Assembly: GCF_012275535.1 (NCBI RefSeq)
Contig: NZ_JAAVTK010000010.1
Location: forward strand, 124,001 to 188,000
Length of the DNA stretch: 64,000 nt
Direction: 5' to 3'
Origin: Hymenobacter artigasi
GTDB taxonomy: Bacteria; Bacteroidota; Bacteroidia; Cytophagales; Hymenobacteraceae
The notes beneath the pieces were generated by a model. It was not told the origin of the DNA, made no database searches, and worked only from the letters and a program-made list of their open reading frames with translations. This document shows, in pieces, positions 31,003 through 40,387 of this stretch. How positions within the stretch are numbered: position 1 is the stretch's first letter; every line of letters begins with the position of its first letter. A program made the position numbers and the translations under genes.

Positions 31003-34000
31003 ATGGCCGATAATCGTTATAAAACCCCTCCCGCCGGCCCCTCGGCTAACCGCCCGAACGAGCCCAAAGCCAACCGGCGCAACGAGCCGCGCCCCAACGC
31101 GCCGGCTCCCGAGGCCGCCCCTGCCGCTCGTCCGCAGCCCCGCCCCGCTGCTGCCAACGTGCCCAAAGCCGCCCGGGCGGCCCAGGCCCCGGCGGCCAAA
31201 CCCGCCCGGCCGCCCCGCGCCCCGCGCGGCCCCCTGCCCGGCGTGGGCAACCTGTTGAGCCTGCTGCGCGACCGCCGCTTTCACCTCTTCGTGGGCTTCG
31301 GGCTGCTGCTGGGCAGCCTCTACCTCACCATTGCCTTCACGTCCTTCCTGTTCACCGGTCACGCCGACCAGAGCGTGGTGGGCGCCATGAGCACCATCCC
31401 GGTAAAGGAAGCCGGGGCTGAGTCGCACAACTGGCTGGGCCTGCTCGGGGCCTGGGCCGCCGAGCTGCTGATTTACAAGCTGTTTGGCGTGGCGGCATTT
31501 GCCCTCATTCCCATCGTGTTTTTTCTGGGATACAAGATTGTGTTCCGCACCGTGCCGGTTTCGGTGAGCTACGTGCTGGCGCTGGGCCTGTTCAGCATGG
31601 CCTGGCTGAGCATTTTGCTGGGCTACGTAGTGGTATCGCTGGCTGCGCCGGGGGCCGACCCCGTGCTGGCCCATCGCCTCGATTTCCTGTGCGGCGGCGT
31701 GGGCTTCGAAGCCGCTTCCTGGCTCGATAGCCTCATTGGCTGGGGCACGGTGCTGCTGCTGGCCTTTGCCCTTATTTCGTTCGTGGTGTTCTTCTTCAAC
31801 GTCACCAGCCTCAACCTGGGCCGTTTCCGCAGCCTCAGCACCGAGGACGATGCCGACGAGGACGCCGAGCTGGAAGCCGAAATTGCCGCTGAGCAGGCTG
31901 CTACCGCTCAGCCGGTAGCCGCGGTAGCGCCCGCCGCCCCGGCCATGACCCTAAAAACCCGCCCGGCCGCGCCGGAGGCTACGGTTACGTCCTCCGCCAC
32001 GGTCGCCGCTGGCGGTGCCCAGGCTGCCGCCCTAGCGCTAGAGCTTGATAATGAAGATAATACGATAACAGATTCGGCACCCGTAAAAGAATACGAGCCG
32101 GCCCCTCGGCCCGGCGCGGGCCTGCCGCTGGCCGTAGCCGGCGCGATGGTTGCCCCGGCCGTCGTGGCCGCTACTAGCGCGGTTACTTCGGCTGCCTCAG
32201 CCGCCGCCGCACTGCCATTGGCTGTTTCCGGTCCGTCGTTTTCTATCGAAATGCCCACGGCGGAGGAGGAATTGTCCGTGGCACCGAGCGTGCCTGCCTC
32301 CACCATTCCCACGCCGCTCTCGCTGGCTGATTTGGCCGATGGCGACGCCCCGCTGCCAGCCATGCGAATCAGCAACGAGAAACCAGCGACTAGAAACCTG
32401 GAGCTCGTGACGCCCGGCCGCGACGACCTCGACCCCAACGCCGGGGCCGACATCGCCGCCGTGGCCGATGAGGACGAGGACCCCGACGCCATGCCCGCTG
32501 GCAACTACGACCCCACGTTGGAGCTCTCGCGCTTCCAGTTCCCCACGCTGGAGCTGCTCAACGACTACGGCATCGCCAAAGCCCAGGTAACCAAGGAGGA
32601 ACTCGAAGCCAATAAGGACCGCATCGTGGAAACGCTGGGCCACTATGGCATCAGCATCGCCAGCATCAAGGCTACCATCGGGCCCACGGTCACGCTCTAT
32701 GAGATTGTGCCCGAGGCCGGCGTGCGCATCTCCAAAATCAAGGCCCTGGAAGACGACATTGCTCTGAGCCTGGCCGCGTTGGGTATTCGTATTATCGCGC
32801 CAATCCCCGGCAAGGGCACCATTGGCATCGAGGTGCCAAACACCAAGAAGGAGATGGTGAGCATTCGCTCGGTGCTGGGTTCGGAAAAGTTCGCTAAGAC
32901 CGAAATGGACCTGCCCATTGCCTTTGGCCGCACCATTACCAACGAGGTTTTTGTGGCCGATTTGGCCAAGATGCCCCACTTGCTGATGGCCGGCGCCACG
33001 GGCCAGGGCAAGTCGGTGGGGTTGAACGTGATTCTGGCCTCGCTGCTCTACAAGCGCCACCCCGCCACGCTCAAATTCGTGCTCGTCGACCCCAAGAAGG
33101 TGGAATTGAGCATCTTCAACAAGATTGAGCGCCACTACCTGGCCAAGCTGCCCGATACCGACGAGGCCATCATCACCGACACCAAAAAGGTGGTGAACAC
33201 GCTCAATTCGCTGTGCATGGAGATGGACCGGCGCTACGACCTGCTCAAGGAAGCCGGCTGCCGCAACCTGAAGGAGTACAACGCCAAGTTCATCGAGCGC
33301 CGCCTGAACCCCAAGAAAGGCCACCGCTTCCTGCCCTTCATCGTGCTGGTGATTGACGAGCTGGCCGACCTGATGATGACGGCCGGCAAGGAAGTGGAAA
33401 CGCCCATTGCGCGCCTCGCCCAGCTGGCCCGCGCCATCGGCATCCACCTCATCGTGGCCACCCAGCGCCCCTCGGTGAACGTGATTACCGGCATCATCAA
33501 GGCCAACTTCCCCTGCCGGATTTCCTTTAAGGTGACCAGTAAGATTGACTCACGCACCATTCTCGACACCGGCGGGGCCGACCAGCTCATCGGCCAGGGC
33601 GACATGCTCTTCTCGGCCGGGTCGGACCTGATTCGCGTGCAGTGCGCCTTCATCGATACGCCGGAAGTGGACCGCGTCTGCGACTTCATCGGCGAGCAGC
33701 AGGGCTACTCCGATGCCTACCTGCTGCCCGAAGTGGCGGGTGCCGACGGCGATGCCGGCAGCGGCAACGAAGAAATGGACCCCTCCGAGCGCGACTCCAT
33801 GTTTGAGGACGCGGCCCGCTGCATCGTGCTGCACCAGCAGGGCAGCACCAGCCTGCTCCAGCGCAAACTAAAGCTGGGCTACAACCGCGCCGGCCGCCTG
33901 ATTGACCAGCTCCAGCACGCCGGCATCGTGGGTCCATTCGAGGGTAGCAAGGCCCGCGACGTGCTCATTCCCGATGAGTACCAGCTGGAGCAACTGCTGA

Positions 34001-34014
34001 ACTCCATGAAGTAG
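31003..34014 (+). CDS. ftsK: DNA translocase FtsK/SpoIIIE
   Basis: Membrane-anchored motor that pumps DNA through the closing septum and activates XerCD. Residues 1-75 are Pro/Ala/Arg-rich; four hydrophobic segments lie at about 90-260 (FVGFGLLLGSLYLTIAFT and others); a low-complexity acidic linker runs to about 500. The motor domain has Walker A GATGQGKSVGLN, Walker B FIVLVIDELADLMM and a gamma winged helix near the C-terminus (KLGYNRAGRLIDQL). 1003 residues. The linker stretch around 32364-32401 looks like a degenerate repeat arm. The stop codon (34012-34014) lies in a family C palindrome. Confidence 0.96.
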   Translation: MADNRYKTPPAGPSANRPNEPKANRRNEPRPNAPAPEAAPAARPQPRPAAANVPKAARAAQAPAAKPARPPRAPRGPLPGVGNLLSLLRDRRFHLFVGFGLLLGSLYLTIAFTSFLFTGHADQSVVGAMSTIPVKEAGAESHNWLGLLGAWAAELLIYKLFGVAAFALIPIVFFLGYKIVFRTVPVSVSYVLALGLFSMAWLSILLGYVVVSLAAPGADPVLAHRLDFLCGGVGFEAASWLDSLIGWGTVLLLAFALISFVVFFFNVTSLNLGRFRSLSTEDDADEDAELEAEIAAEQAATAQPVAAVAPAAPAMTLKTRPAAPEATVTSSATVAAGGAQAAALALELDNEDNTITDSAPVKEYEPAPRPGAGLPLAVAGAMVAPAVVAATSAVTSAASAAAALPLAVSGPSFSIEMPTAEEELSVAPSVPASTIPTPLSLADLADGDAPLPAMRISNEKPATRNLELVTPGRDDLDPNAGADIAAVADEDEDPDAMPAGNYDPTLELSRFQFPTLELLNDYGIAKAQVTKEELEANKDRIVETLGHYGISIASIKATIGPTVTLYEIVPEAGVRISKIKALEDDIALSLAALGIRIIAPIPGKGTIGIEVPNTKKEMVSIRSVLGSEKFAKTEMDLPIAFGRTITNEVFVADLAKMPHLLMAGATGQGKSVGLNVILASLLYKRHPATLKFVLVDPKKVELSIFNKIERHYLAKLPDTDEAIITDTKKVVNTLNSLCMEMDRRYDLLKEAGCRNLKEYNAKFIERRLNPKKGHRFLPFIVLVIDELADLMMTAGKEVETPIARLAQLARAIGIHLIVATQRPSVNVITGIIKANFPCRISFKVTSKIDSRTILDTGGADQLIGQGDMLFSAGSDLIRVQCAFIDTPEVDRVCDFIGEQQGYSDAYLLPEVAGADGDAGSGNEEMDPSERDSMFEDAARCIVLHQQGSTSLLQRKLKLGYNRAGRLIDQLQHAGIVGPFEGSKARDVLIPDEYQLEQLLNSMK

Positions 34015-34114
34015 CATACGCTTTAGCTTGTGCACGAGCGTAGCGAGTATCGGTGGCCGCGCCGTTCAACGATTTTACTCGTTCTGCTCGTGCACAAGCT
34101 GAAGCTTACGCTAC
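34011..34114. repeat. Intergenic palindrome, family C, copy 2
   Basis: Left arm GTAGCATACGCTTTAGCTTG from 34011 and right arm CACAAGCTGAAGCTTACGCT ending 34114, then a T-run. The ftsK stop codon TAG is the start of the left arm, so it may also terminate ftsK. Confidence 0.88.
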
Positions 34115-34226
34115 TTTTTTCTCTTCATCGGCACTTCATTGGGATTTTGGCCGGACGTTTGTTAAACGAAACACGTATCAGGCTTTCCAAGCCCCGCACA
34201 AGCGCTTCTTGACCTCCCTATTTATA

Positions 34227-34871
34227 ATGAAAAAATCAATCCCCTTCCTGCTTCTCGCGGTTTCGCTGGCCCTGCCCGCCGCTGCCCAGCAGGACCCCAA
34301 AGCCGGTAAAATCCTCGACCAGATGAGCGCCAAGTACCAGGCGCTGAAAGCCTTCCAGGCTACCTTTACTCAGACGCTGGAAAACCCCAGCGCCAAAGTG
34401 AAGCAGAACATCAACGGCGATATCGTGGTGAGCGGCCAGAAATTCCGCCTCAAAATCAGCGGCCAGGAAGTCATCAACGATGGTAAAACGACCTGGACGT
34501 ATCTGAAGAACGAAAACGAGGTGAACATCTCCGATTCGGACCCGGATTCGCAGGATATGTCGCCTTCCCAGATTTATACGATGTATAAAAAGGGTTACAA
34601 GTATACTTACGTGCAGCAAGTGACCGAAGGCGGTGAGCCGCTCGACGTGATTGAGCTGGCCCCTGAAAACCGCCAGAATGACGTGTTTAAAGTACGTTTG
34701 AAGGTGCGCAAGAAGGATGCTTCGGTGAAAAGCTGGCAGATGTTTAAGAAAAACGGCAACCAGTACACTTTCCTCATCAGAAACTTCAAGCCCAACCCGC
34801 CCACCGATGCTGGTACGTTTGCCTTCGACAAGGCCAAGTACAAAGGCGTGAAGGTGGTAGACCTGCGCTAG
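34227..34871 (+). CDS. lolA: Outer-membrane lipoprotein carrier protein LolA-like
   Basis: Periplasmic chaperone that carries lipoproteins from the inner to the outer membrane. Signal peptide MKKSIPFLLLAVSLALPAAAQ; the mature protein has the LolA pattern (ILDQMSAKYQALKAFQATFTQTLEN, then FRLKISGQEVINDGKTTWTYLK and the DMSPSQIYTMYKKG region). 214 residues, normal. The frame is open from 34053, but ATG at 34227 gives the signal peptide. It is far weaker in sequence identity than proteobacterial LolA, as usual for this phylum. Followed by a clear terminator. Confidence 0.88.
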   Translation: MKKSIPFLLLAVSLALPAAAQQDPKAGKILDQMSAKYQALKAFQATFTQTLENPSAKVKQNINGDIVVSGQKFRLKISGQEVINDGKTTWTYLKNENEVNISDSDPDSQDMSPSQIYTMYKKGYKYTYVQQVTEGGEPLDVIELAPENRQNDVFKVRLKVRKKDASVKSWQMFKKNGNQYTFLIRNFKPNPPTDAGTFAFDKAKYKGVKVVDLR

Positions 34872-34895
34872 TTTTTAGGAATAGCATAATTTATG

Positions 34896-34928
34896 AAACG
34901 GCCCGCTTCGAAAGAGGCGGGCCGTTTT
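34896..34928 (+). terminator. Terminator after lolA
   Basis: 11-bp stem AAACGGCCCGC / GCGGGCCGTTT with a 10-nt loop. The T-run merges directly into the -7 box of the next gene at 34928-34935. Confidence 0.85.
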
Positions 34929-34935
34929 ACATTTG
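34928..34935 (+). promoter_or_regulatory. -7 promoter box for the DUF2851 gene
   Basis: TACATTTG with 4 nt to the ATG at 34940, overlapping the lolA terminator tail. The position of a -33 box would fall inside the terminator hairpin, and none is seen. Confidence 0.45.
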
Positions 34936-34939
34936 CCCC

Positions 34940-36241
34940 ATGCGCGAAGATTTCCTCCACTACGTCTGGCAGCACCAGTATTTTGATAAGGCCGACCTGC
35001 GCACGGCCGCAGGCGAGGAAATACAGGTGCTGAAACCCGGCCACCGCAATGCCGACGCCGGCCCTGATTTCCTAAACGCTCGCCTACGCCTCGGCGAAGT
35101 GGAGTGGAACGGGGCCGTGGAAATCCACCTTCGCGCCTCCGACTGGGCCCGCCACCAGCACCAGACCGACCCCAAATACGACCAGGTGATTCTGCACGTA
35201 GTGGGCCAGCACGATGCCGACGTGGCCCGTACCAACGGCAGCCTGATTCCCGCGCTGGCCCTGCAAAGCCGCCTCGCCCCCGAGCTACTGGCCCGCTACC
35301 AGGCCCTGGTGGATGCGCCGGCCGCCGCGCCCTTGCCCTGCGCCCCGCTGCTGAATCTGGTGCCTGAAATCACCCGTACGATGATGGCCGAGCGCGCCCT
35401 GCTTGAACGCGTGGAGCGCAAGGCCGACGACGTGATGGCGCTGCACCAGCACCTCGGGCAGGACTGGGAAGCCACCGCCTACCACGCGCTGATGGCCGCC
35501 TTCGGCTTCCAGAAAAACAGCGAGCCGCTGGCCCGCCTCGCCAAAGCCCTGCCGCTAAGCGTGCTGCGCCGCCACCGCCACGACCAGCGCCAACTCGAAG
35601 CCCTGTTATTCGGACAGGCTGGATTTCTGGTTGAAAATGAAGAGACTACTACCGATGAATACATTCGGGACCTGAGGCAGGAATATGAGTTTCTGCGGCA
35701 CAAGTACAGTCTGGTAGCAACTGCGCTGGCCGTGCACGAATGGAACTACCTGCGCCTGCGACCGGCCAACTTTCCGCCCGTGCGGCTGGGCCAGCTGGCG
35801 GGCTTACTCCACGCCCGGCCAGCTTTATTCGATGCCTTGCTCACGGCCCATAGCGTGGCCGCGCTGGCGGAGTTTTTTCAGGCCCCCGCGCCGGCATATT
35901 GGCGGGCGCACTTCCGGCCCGGTCGGCCGGGCAAGGTGCCGGGCCTGGGCAAAAGCAGCATCGACTTGCTCATTACCAATGTAGTAGTTCCGCTGCGCGT
36001 GGCCTATGCCCGGTACGTAGGCCAGCCCTCGCTGGTCGAAAGCAGCGTGGCCCTGCTGTCGGAGCTGCCGGCCGAGCACAACCAGTACACCGATGTGTAC
36101 GAGGCCCTGGGCTTCGCGCACCGCACGGCTTCCGACTCGCAGGGGCTGCTGGCGCTGCACAAGAATTATTGCGCGCCGCGCCGCTGCCTGCACTGCTCCA
36201 TTGGTAGCCGGCTGGTGCAACAACCCCGCGTAGCACGGTGA
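34940..36241 (+). CDS. DUF2851 family protein
   Basis: 433-residue protein of a Bacteroidota family with unknown function. Signature segments: MREDFLHYVWQHQYFDKADL, LKPGHRNADAGPDFLNARL, EWNGAVEIHLRASDWARHQH and LHVVGQHDADV. The NADAGPDF and EIHLRASDW pattern recalls an acidic metal-dependent nuclease core (Asp, Glu, His), an inference only. A Cys pair near the C-terminus (CAPRRCLHC) could bind metal. No signal peptide. The TGA stop overlaps the GTG start of the membrane-protein gene by 4 bp, so the two are probably coupled. Confidence 0.88.
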   Translation: MREDFLHYVWQHQYFDKADLRTAAGEEIQVLKPGHRNADAGPDFLNARLRLGEVEWNGAVEIHLRASDWARHQHQTDPKYDQVILHVVGQHDADVARTNGSLIPALALQSRLAPELLARYQALVDAPAAAPLPCAPLLNLVPEITRTMMAERALLERVERKADDVMALHQHLGQDWEATAYHALMAAFGFQKNSEPLARLAKALPLSVLRRHRHDQRQLEALLFGQAGFLVENEETTTDEYIRDLRQEYEFLRHKYSLVATALAVHEWNYLRLRPANFPPVRLGQLAGLLHARPALFDALLTAHSVAALAEFFQAPAPAYWRAHFRPGRPGKVPGLGKSSIDLLITNVVVPLRVAYARYVGQPSLVESSVALLSELPAEHNQYTDVYEALGFAHRTASDSQGLLALHKNYCAPRRCLHCSIGSRLVQQPRVAR

Positions 36242-37551
36242 AAGTAGCGCTGGCCATTTTGCTCAATGCGGCCCTGCTGGCCGGGCTATTGCCGTGGCTG
36301 CTGCGGCAGTGGCGCGAGGCCCCGGCGGGCTGGTGGCGGGCCGCCCTGGTGGTGGGGCTGGGCGTGCGCATGGCCGTGGGCCTGGCGCGGAACTGGCATT
36401 TGCAGCTCGATGCTGAGTTCATGAGCGACCTGAGCCAGCCCATCACGGCGCAGCTATGGGAGCATCCGGGCCAGGCGTGGCAAACGCTCACGCAAGCCGT
36501 TACGCTTATTGAGTTTAAATACTACACAGCTGTTTATCAAGGTCTTTCCAATACCTGGTTTTTTATTAAAATACTGGCGTTTTTGAACTTGGCGTCGGGC
36601 GGAATTGGCTGGCTGAATGGTTTGTACCTGAGCTTATTCGCTTTCGTGGGCAGTTGGCAGCTGGTACGGGTGTTGGCCCGCGTATTTCCGGCTACGCCGG
36701 TTGGGGCGGGCGCGGTGGCTTTTTTGCTGTGGCCGTCGGTGTGGTTCTGGGCCACGGGGCTGAGCAAGGAAGCATTGCTGGTAAGCAGCGGGGCATGGCT
36801 GACGGCCCTGGTGCTGGAGCGGTTGTACGGAGATTCCGAAGTCCGGCGGCCTGCTACATGGTGGGGCCGGGCCGGCTGGTGGCTGGCGGTTGGAGTATTG
36901 GCGTTTGTCCACTTCAAAATGCGCTACTTTTTTGCCGCGCCGCTGCTGGCCGTGCTGGTGGGCATTGCGCTGGTGCGAGGGCTGCAGCTGCACGGGGTGG
37001 CGCGGCCCCGCTGGGCGCAGGCGGTGGCGCTGCTGGCGGTGCTGGGCTCTGGCCTGTGGCTGTCTCAGCAGATGAGCGTGGCTTTCAGCGTGAATAAATT
37101 CACCAACCAGGTGGTGCGCGTGTACACCTCCTTCCTGCCCAACTTGGTGGGGCGGCCCCATTTCGAGTACCCCGACTTGCGCCCCACGCTGGAAAGCGTG
37201 CTCAGCTATGCCCCGCAGGCGGTAGCCAATACCCTGACGCGCCCTTACCTGGGCGAAACCCGTGACCTGCGGTTGGCCGCCGCCGGTGCCGAAAATCTAC
37301 TCCTGCTGGTGCTGTTAGTAGTAGCTGCCGTGGGCGCGGTGCGGGGCCGGGCTGGCCGTCTGCCGTTTGTGTTGGGCCTGGGGCTGCTGATTTTCTGCCT
37401 CGTGCTGGCTGCTCTGATGGGACTGACTACACCCAACCTGGGCTCGCTGCACCGCTACCGCAGCGACCTGATGCCGTACCTAATACTGCTGCTGCTGCAA
37501 AACGACTACGCGGCGGCGGCCCTGCGCCGGCTTGGGTTTCGGGATATATAA
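36238..37551 (+). CDS. Multi-pass membrane protein of unknown function
   Basis: 437 residues with about ten hydrophobic segments, among them LAILLNAALLAGLLPWLL, WLNGLYLSLFAFVGSW, AVAFLLWPSVWFWATGLSKE, ALLAVLVGIALVRGLQL and PFVLGLGLLIFCLVLAALMG. The loop after the WPSVWFWATGLSKE segment resembles GT-C-type or O-antigen-ligase-like membrane enzymes, where an acidic loop residue is catalytic, but I cannot assign a family with confidence. The start is GTG at 36238, overlapping the DUF2851 stop by 4 bp. A divergent hypothetical role in envelope glycan synthesis would fit the acyltransferase that follows, but that is inference. Confidence 0.65.
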   Translation: MKVALAILLNAALLAGLLPWLLRQWREAPAGWWRAALVVGLGVRMAVGLARNWHLQLDAEFMSDLSQPITAQLWEHPGQAWQTLTQAVTLIEFKYYTAVYQGLSNTWFFIKILAFLNLASGGIGWLNGLYLSLFAFVGSWQLVRVLARVFPATPVGAGAVAFLLWPSVWFWATGLSKEALLVSSGAWLTALVLERLYGDSEVRRPATWWGRAGWWLAVGVLAFVHFKMRYFFAAPLLAVLVGIALVRGLQLHGVARPRWAQAVALLAVLGSGLWLSQQMSVAFSVNKFTNQVVRVYTSFLPNLVGRPHFEYPDLRPTLESVLSYAPQAVANTLTRPYLGETRDLRLAAAGAENLLLLVLLVVAAVGAVRGRAGRLPFVLGLGLLIFCLVLAALMGLTTPNLGSLHRYRSDLMPYLILLLLQNDYAAAALRRLGFRDI

Positions 37552-37604
37552 CCGTTGGTTCAGTCCTTGGCATCCTGCCGAAATTACCCCTGCGGCGCGT
37601 GCCG

Positions 37605-37612
37605 TACCTTTG
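37605..37612 (+). promoter_or_regulatory. -7 promoter box for the hexapeptide acyltransferase
   Basis: TACCTTTG, 69 nt before the ATG at 37682. Confidence 0.5.
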
Positions 37613-37681
37613 CACGGCCGGGCCTGGCAGCGGCGCAATTTGCGGCCGGCGGGCCGGGCCACTCTCATCCGAATTCCCTCC

Positions 37682-38314
37682 ATGGAAAATCCCGTTATCA
37701 TTCTTGGTGCCCAAACCGTGGGCACCGCCGCCCTCGACGCCTTTCTCTCCAACGACGTGGTCGTGTACTGCATGCTCGACGACGATAAGAAGCTGCAAGG
37801 CACGGAGCTGCTCGACGTGCCCGTAATGGGCAACACCGACGACGGCGAGCTGCTGAAGCTGCTGGGCAAAAAGTGCGAAGTTTTTGTGGCCACTGAAGAC
37901 ACCGCCAGCCGCCGCAGCCTCACCCAAATGCTGCGCACCGAGTACGAAGCCGTGCCCGTAAACGCCATTCACGAGCGGGCCAGTGTGTCTAACCACGCCA
38001 CGCTGGGCCACGGCAACTACATCGGCCCCAACGCCGTGGTAGCTGCCACTGCCACCCTCGGCGATGGCTGCCTGGTGGGAGCTAATGCCGTGGTGGAGGC
38101 CCGCGCCACCGTGGGCGACTACGTCCAGCTGGGCAGCGGTGCCCTGCTCGGGGCCGATACGAAAGTGGGCGAGCAAGCCTTCATCGGGGCCGGTGCGGTA
38201 GTGGTAGCCGGCGTAAAAATCGGCGACAAAGCCCGTGTTGGCGCTGGCTCCGTAGTCGTGGCTGATGTAGCCAATGGCCAAACGGTATTCGGCAACCCGG
38301 CGGTTAAAGTGTAA
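37682..38314 (+). CDS. Sugar O/N-acyltransferase with left-handed beta-helix (PglD/NeuD-like)
   Basis: 210-residue acyltransferase. The N-terminal 75 residues form a Rossmann-like PglD_N domain (VIILGAQTVGTAALDAFL), followed by hexapeptide repeats of a left-handed beta-helix (ATLGHGNYIGPNAVVAATATL, then the VGANAVVEARATVGDYV and VGAGSVVVADV turns). Such enzymes acetylate nucleotide-linked amino sugars for glycan synthesis; the substrate here is unknown. ATG at 37682 is preferred over upstream in-frame starts because it begins the family motif and follows the -7 box. The TAA stop (38312-38314) begins a word-hairpin. Confidence 0.85.
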   Translation: MENPVIILGAQTVGTAALDAFLSNDVVVYCMLDDDKKLQGTELLDVPVMGNTDDGELLKLLGKKCEVFVATEDTASRRSLTQMLRTEYEAVPVNAIHERASVSNHATLGHGNYIGPNAVVAATATLGDGCLVGANAVVEARATVGDYVQLGSGALLGADTKVGEQAFIGAGAVVVAGVKIGDKARVGAGSVVVADVANGQTVFGNPAVKV

Positions 38315-38419
38315 TTAAAAATTAAGAATTATGAATTAAAAATTGGCAGGCGGTACGGAAAGCAATGAAGCCGCTGCTATTTAAATAATTCTTAATTCTT
38401 AATTCATAATTTTTAATTA
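38312..38419. repeat. Word-hairpin element, word AATTAAAAATTAAGAATT
   Basis: Left arm 38312-38344 starts at the stop codon of the acyltransferase gene; right arm 38384-38419 ends 4 nt before the trhO ATG. Arms consist of AATTAAAAATT and GAATTATGAATT words, the same words as at aroQ-xerD. Confidence 0.9.
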
Positions 38420-38423
38420 AAAA

Positions 38424-39365
38424 ATGTACCAGGTTCTTCTTTATTACTGCTACACCCCGCTCGACAACCCTGAGCAGTTTCGCGACGAGCACCACCGCTT
38501 GTGCCTGGCGCTGGATTTGCGCGGGCGCATCATTGTGGCGGCCGAGGGGCTGAACGGTACGGTATCGGGCACGCGCGAAAGCTGCGCGGCCTATATGGCC
38601 ACCGTGAAAGCCGACCCGCGTTTTGCCGCCCTGGAGTTTAAGATTGACGAGGTGGAAGCTCACACCTTCCAGAAGCTGCATGTGCGGGTGAAGTCCGAAA
38701 TCGTGCACAGCAGCCTGCATCACGTACGGCCCCACGAAAAAACCGGCCAGCATCTCTCGCCCGAAGAATTCAAAGCCCTCAAGGACCGCGACGACGTGAT
38801 AGTAGTCGACGTACGCTCGGACTACGAGTACAACCTCGGCCGCTTCAAAAACGCCGTGACGCTGGACATGGAAAACTTCCGCGATTTCCCCGACCGCGTC
38901 GAGCGCCTCAAGGAATTCAAGGACAAGAAGATTCTGACGTACTGCACCGGCGGCGTGAAGTGCGAAAAAGCCAGCGCCTACCTTCTGGAGCAGGGTTTCG
39001 AGAACGTGTATCAGCTGCACGGCGGCATCATCAAATACGGTATCGAGGCTGGGGGCGAGGATTTCGACGGCCAGTGCTACGTGTTCGACAACCGCGTGGC
39101 CGTGGATGTGAACCGCGTGAATCCTACCGTGATTTCGCGCTGCCACCACTGCCAGCAGCCCAGCGCCCGCCTCATCAACTGCGCCAATCCGCACTGCAAC
39201 GCCCACCTGCCGCTCTGCGAAGCCTGTGGCAACACCCTGCAAGGCGCCTGCTCCGACGCCTGTGCCCAGCACCCCGACAAGCGCGTATACGACGGCACCG
39301 GCACCTACCCCAAGCTCAGCAACCACTACAACCCCGCCCAGGGCCTGGCATCCTATGCTAAGTGA
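38424..39365 (+). CDS. trhO: tRNA uridine(34) hydroxylase TrhO (YceA, rhodanese family)
   Basis: Oxygen-dependent enzyme that makes 5-hydroxyuridine at tRNA wobble position 34. An N-terminal ferredoxin-like (acylphosphatase-like) domain (MYQVLLYYCYTPL, RIIVAAEGLNGTVSG) precedes a rhodanese domain with VVDVRSDYEYNLG and the active loop YCTGGVKC (Cys174, Cys180). The C-terminus is a Cys-rich zinc-ribbon-like region (CHHCQQ ... CNAHLPLCEACGN ... CSDAC). 313 residues, full length. ATG start right after a word-hairpin arm. The stop codon overlaps the next word-hairpin. Confidence 0.94.
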   Translation: MYQVLLYYCYTPLDNPEQFRDEHHRLCLALDLRGRIIVAAEGLNGTVSGTRESCAAYMATVKADPRFAALEFKIDEVEAHTFQKLHVRVKSEIVHSSLHHVRPHEKTGQHLSPEEFKALKDRDDVIVVDVRSDYEYNLGRFKNAVTLDMENFRDFPDRVERLKEFKDKKILTYCTGGVKCEKASAYLLEQGFENVYQLHGGIIKYGIEAGGEDFDGQCYVFDNRVAVDVNRVNPTVISRCHHCQQPSARLINCANPHCNAHLPLCEACGNTLQGACSDACAQHPDKRVYDGTGTYPKLSNHYNPAQGLASYAK

Positions 39366-39475
39366 GGAATTAAAAATTAAAAATGAAAAATTAAAAATGC
39401 CCGGCTACAGCCCTTTGCCCCGACAGTTTTGATTGTTAATTTTTAATTCTTCATTTTTAATTTTTAATTACTTCC
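39364..39475. repeat. Word-hairpin element, word AATTAAAAATTAAAAATG
   Basis: Left arm 39364-39400 (GGAATTAAAAATTAAAAATG words) and right arm 39434-39475 (TTAATTTTTAATTCTTCATT words), spanning from the trhO stop to 1 nt before the phosphorylase ATG. Confidence 0.9.
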
Positions 39476-39476
39476 T

Positions 39477-40355
39477 ATGATTCCCTCCTCCGAACTCATC
39501 CTCAACCCCGACGGGAGCATTTACCACCTCAACCTGCTGCCCGACCACATTTCCGATACCATCCTCACCGTGGGCGACCCGGCGCGGGTGGCGCAGGTGA
39601 GCCGGCATTTCGATTCGATAGAGTTTGAAACCACGCACCGCGAATTCGTGACCCACGTGGGCTACTACCGTGGCAAGCGCCTCACCGTGCTCAGCACCGG
39701 CATGGGCACCGATAACATCGACATCGTGATGAACGAGCTCGATGCGCTGGTCAATATCGACTTCATGGCCCGCGAAGTGCGCCCCGTGGAGGAGCGCCTG
39801 AGCCTGCGCATTATCCGGCTGGGCACCAGTGGTAGCCTGCAGGCCGATGTGCCAATCGGCACGATGCTGGCTACCGAGCACGCCGTGGGCCTCGACAGCC
39901 TCATGCAGTTCTACCCGCTGATGGAAACCGGCCTCGAAACCGAAGTAGCCACCGAGCTGCAACGGTCGCTGGGCCTGTCGTTTGCACCCTACGTGGTGCG
40001 CGGCTCTGACTTGCTCCGCGAGCAGCTGGGGGCCGGAATGACGATGGGCAACACGCTCACCTGCCCGGGTTTCTACGGGCCCCAAGGCCGCAGCCTGCGC
40101 CTGCCCCTGCGCCAGCCGGACTATATCTCCCGCCTGCAGAACTTCCGCCACCAGAGCGGCGAAGGCGAATTCCGCCTCAGCAATTTCGAGATGGAAACGG
40201 CCGGCTATTATTCCCTGGGCCGCTTGCTGGGCCACGAAGTATTGTCGTTGAACGCCATCGTGGCCAACCGCGCCACCGGCGAATTCGCCGAAAACGCCGG
40301 TGCCGTGGTCGATGCCATGATTGAGCGCACGCTCCAGCATCTGGTAGCGCAGTAA
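39477..40355 (+). CDS. Nucleoside phosphorylase, uridine phosphorylase-like
   Basis: 292-residue phosphorylase of the NP-I family (hexameric uridine/purine phosphorylase-like), cleaving nucleosides with phosphate. The phosphate-site Gly and Arg are in ILTVGDPARV; the GTSGSLQADVPIG segment and the FEMETAGYYSL motif (ribose-binding Met and Glu) match the family. The catalytic Arg is likely in LRIIRLGTSG. Uridine is favoured over purines by the overall pattern, but this is not certain. ATG start; salvage role agrees with cytidine deaminase elsewhere in the window. Confidence 0.88.
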   Translation: MIPSSELILNPDGSIYHLNLLPDHISDTILTVGDPARVAQVSRHFDSIEFETTHREFVTHVGYYRGKRLTVLSTGMGTDNIDIVMNELDALVNIDFMAREVRPVEERLSLRIIRLGTSGSLQADVPIGTMLATEHAVGLDSLMQFYPLMETGLETEVATELQRSLGLSFAPYVVRGSDLLREQLGAGMTMGNTLTCPGFYGPQGRSLRLPLRQPDYISRLQNFRHQSGEGEFRLSNFEMETAGYYSLGRLLGHEVLSLNAIVANRATGEFAENAGAVVDAMIERTLQHLVAQ

Positions 40356-40387
40356 ACACAAGAGCGTTACGACCTGAGCAAACAAGC

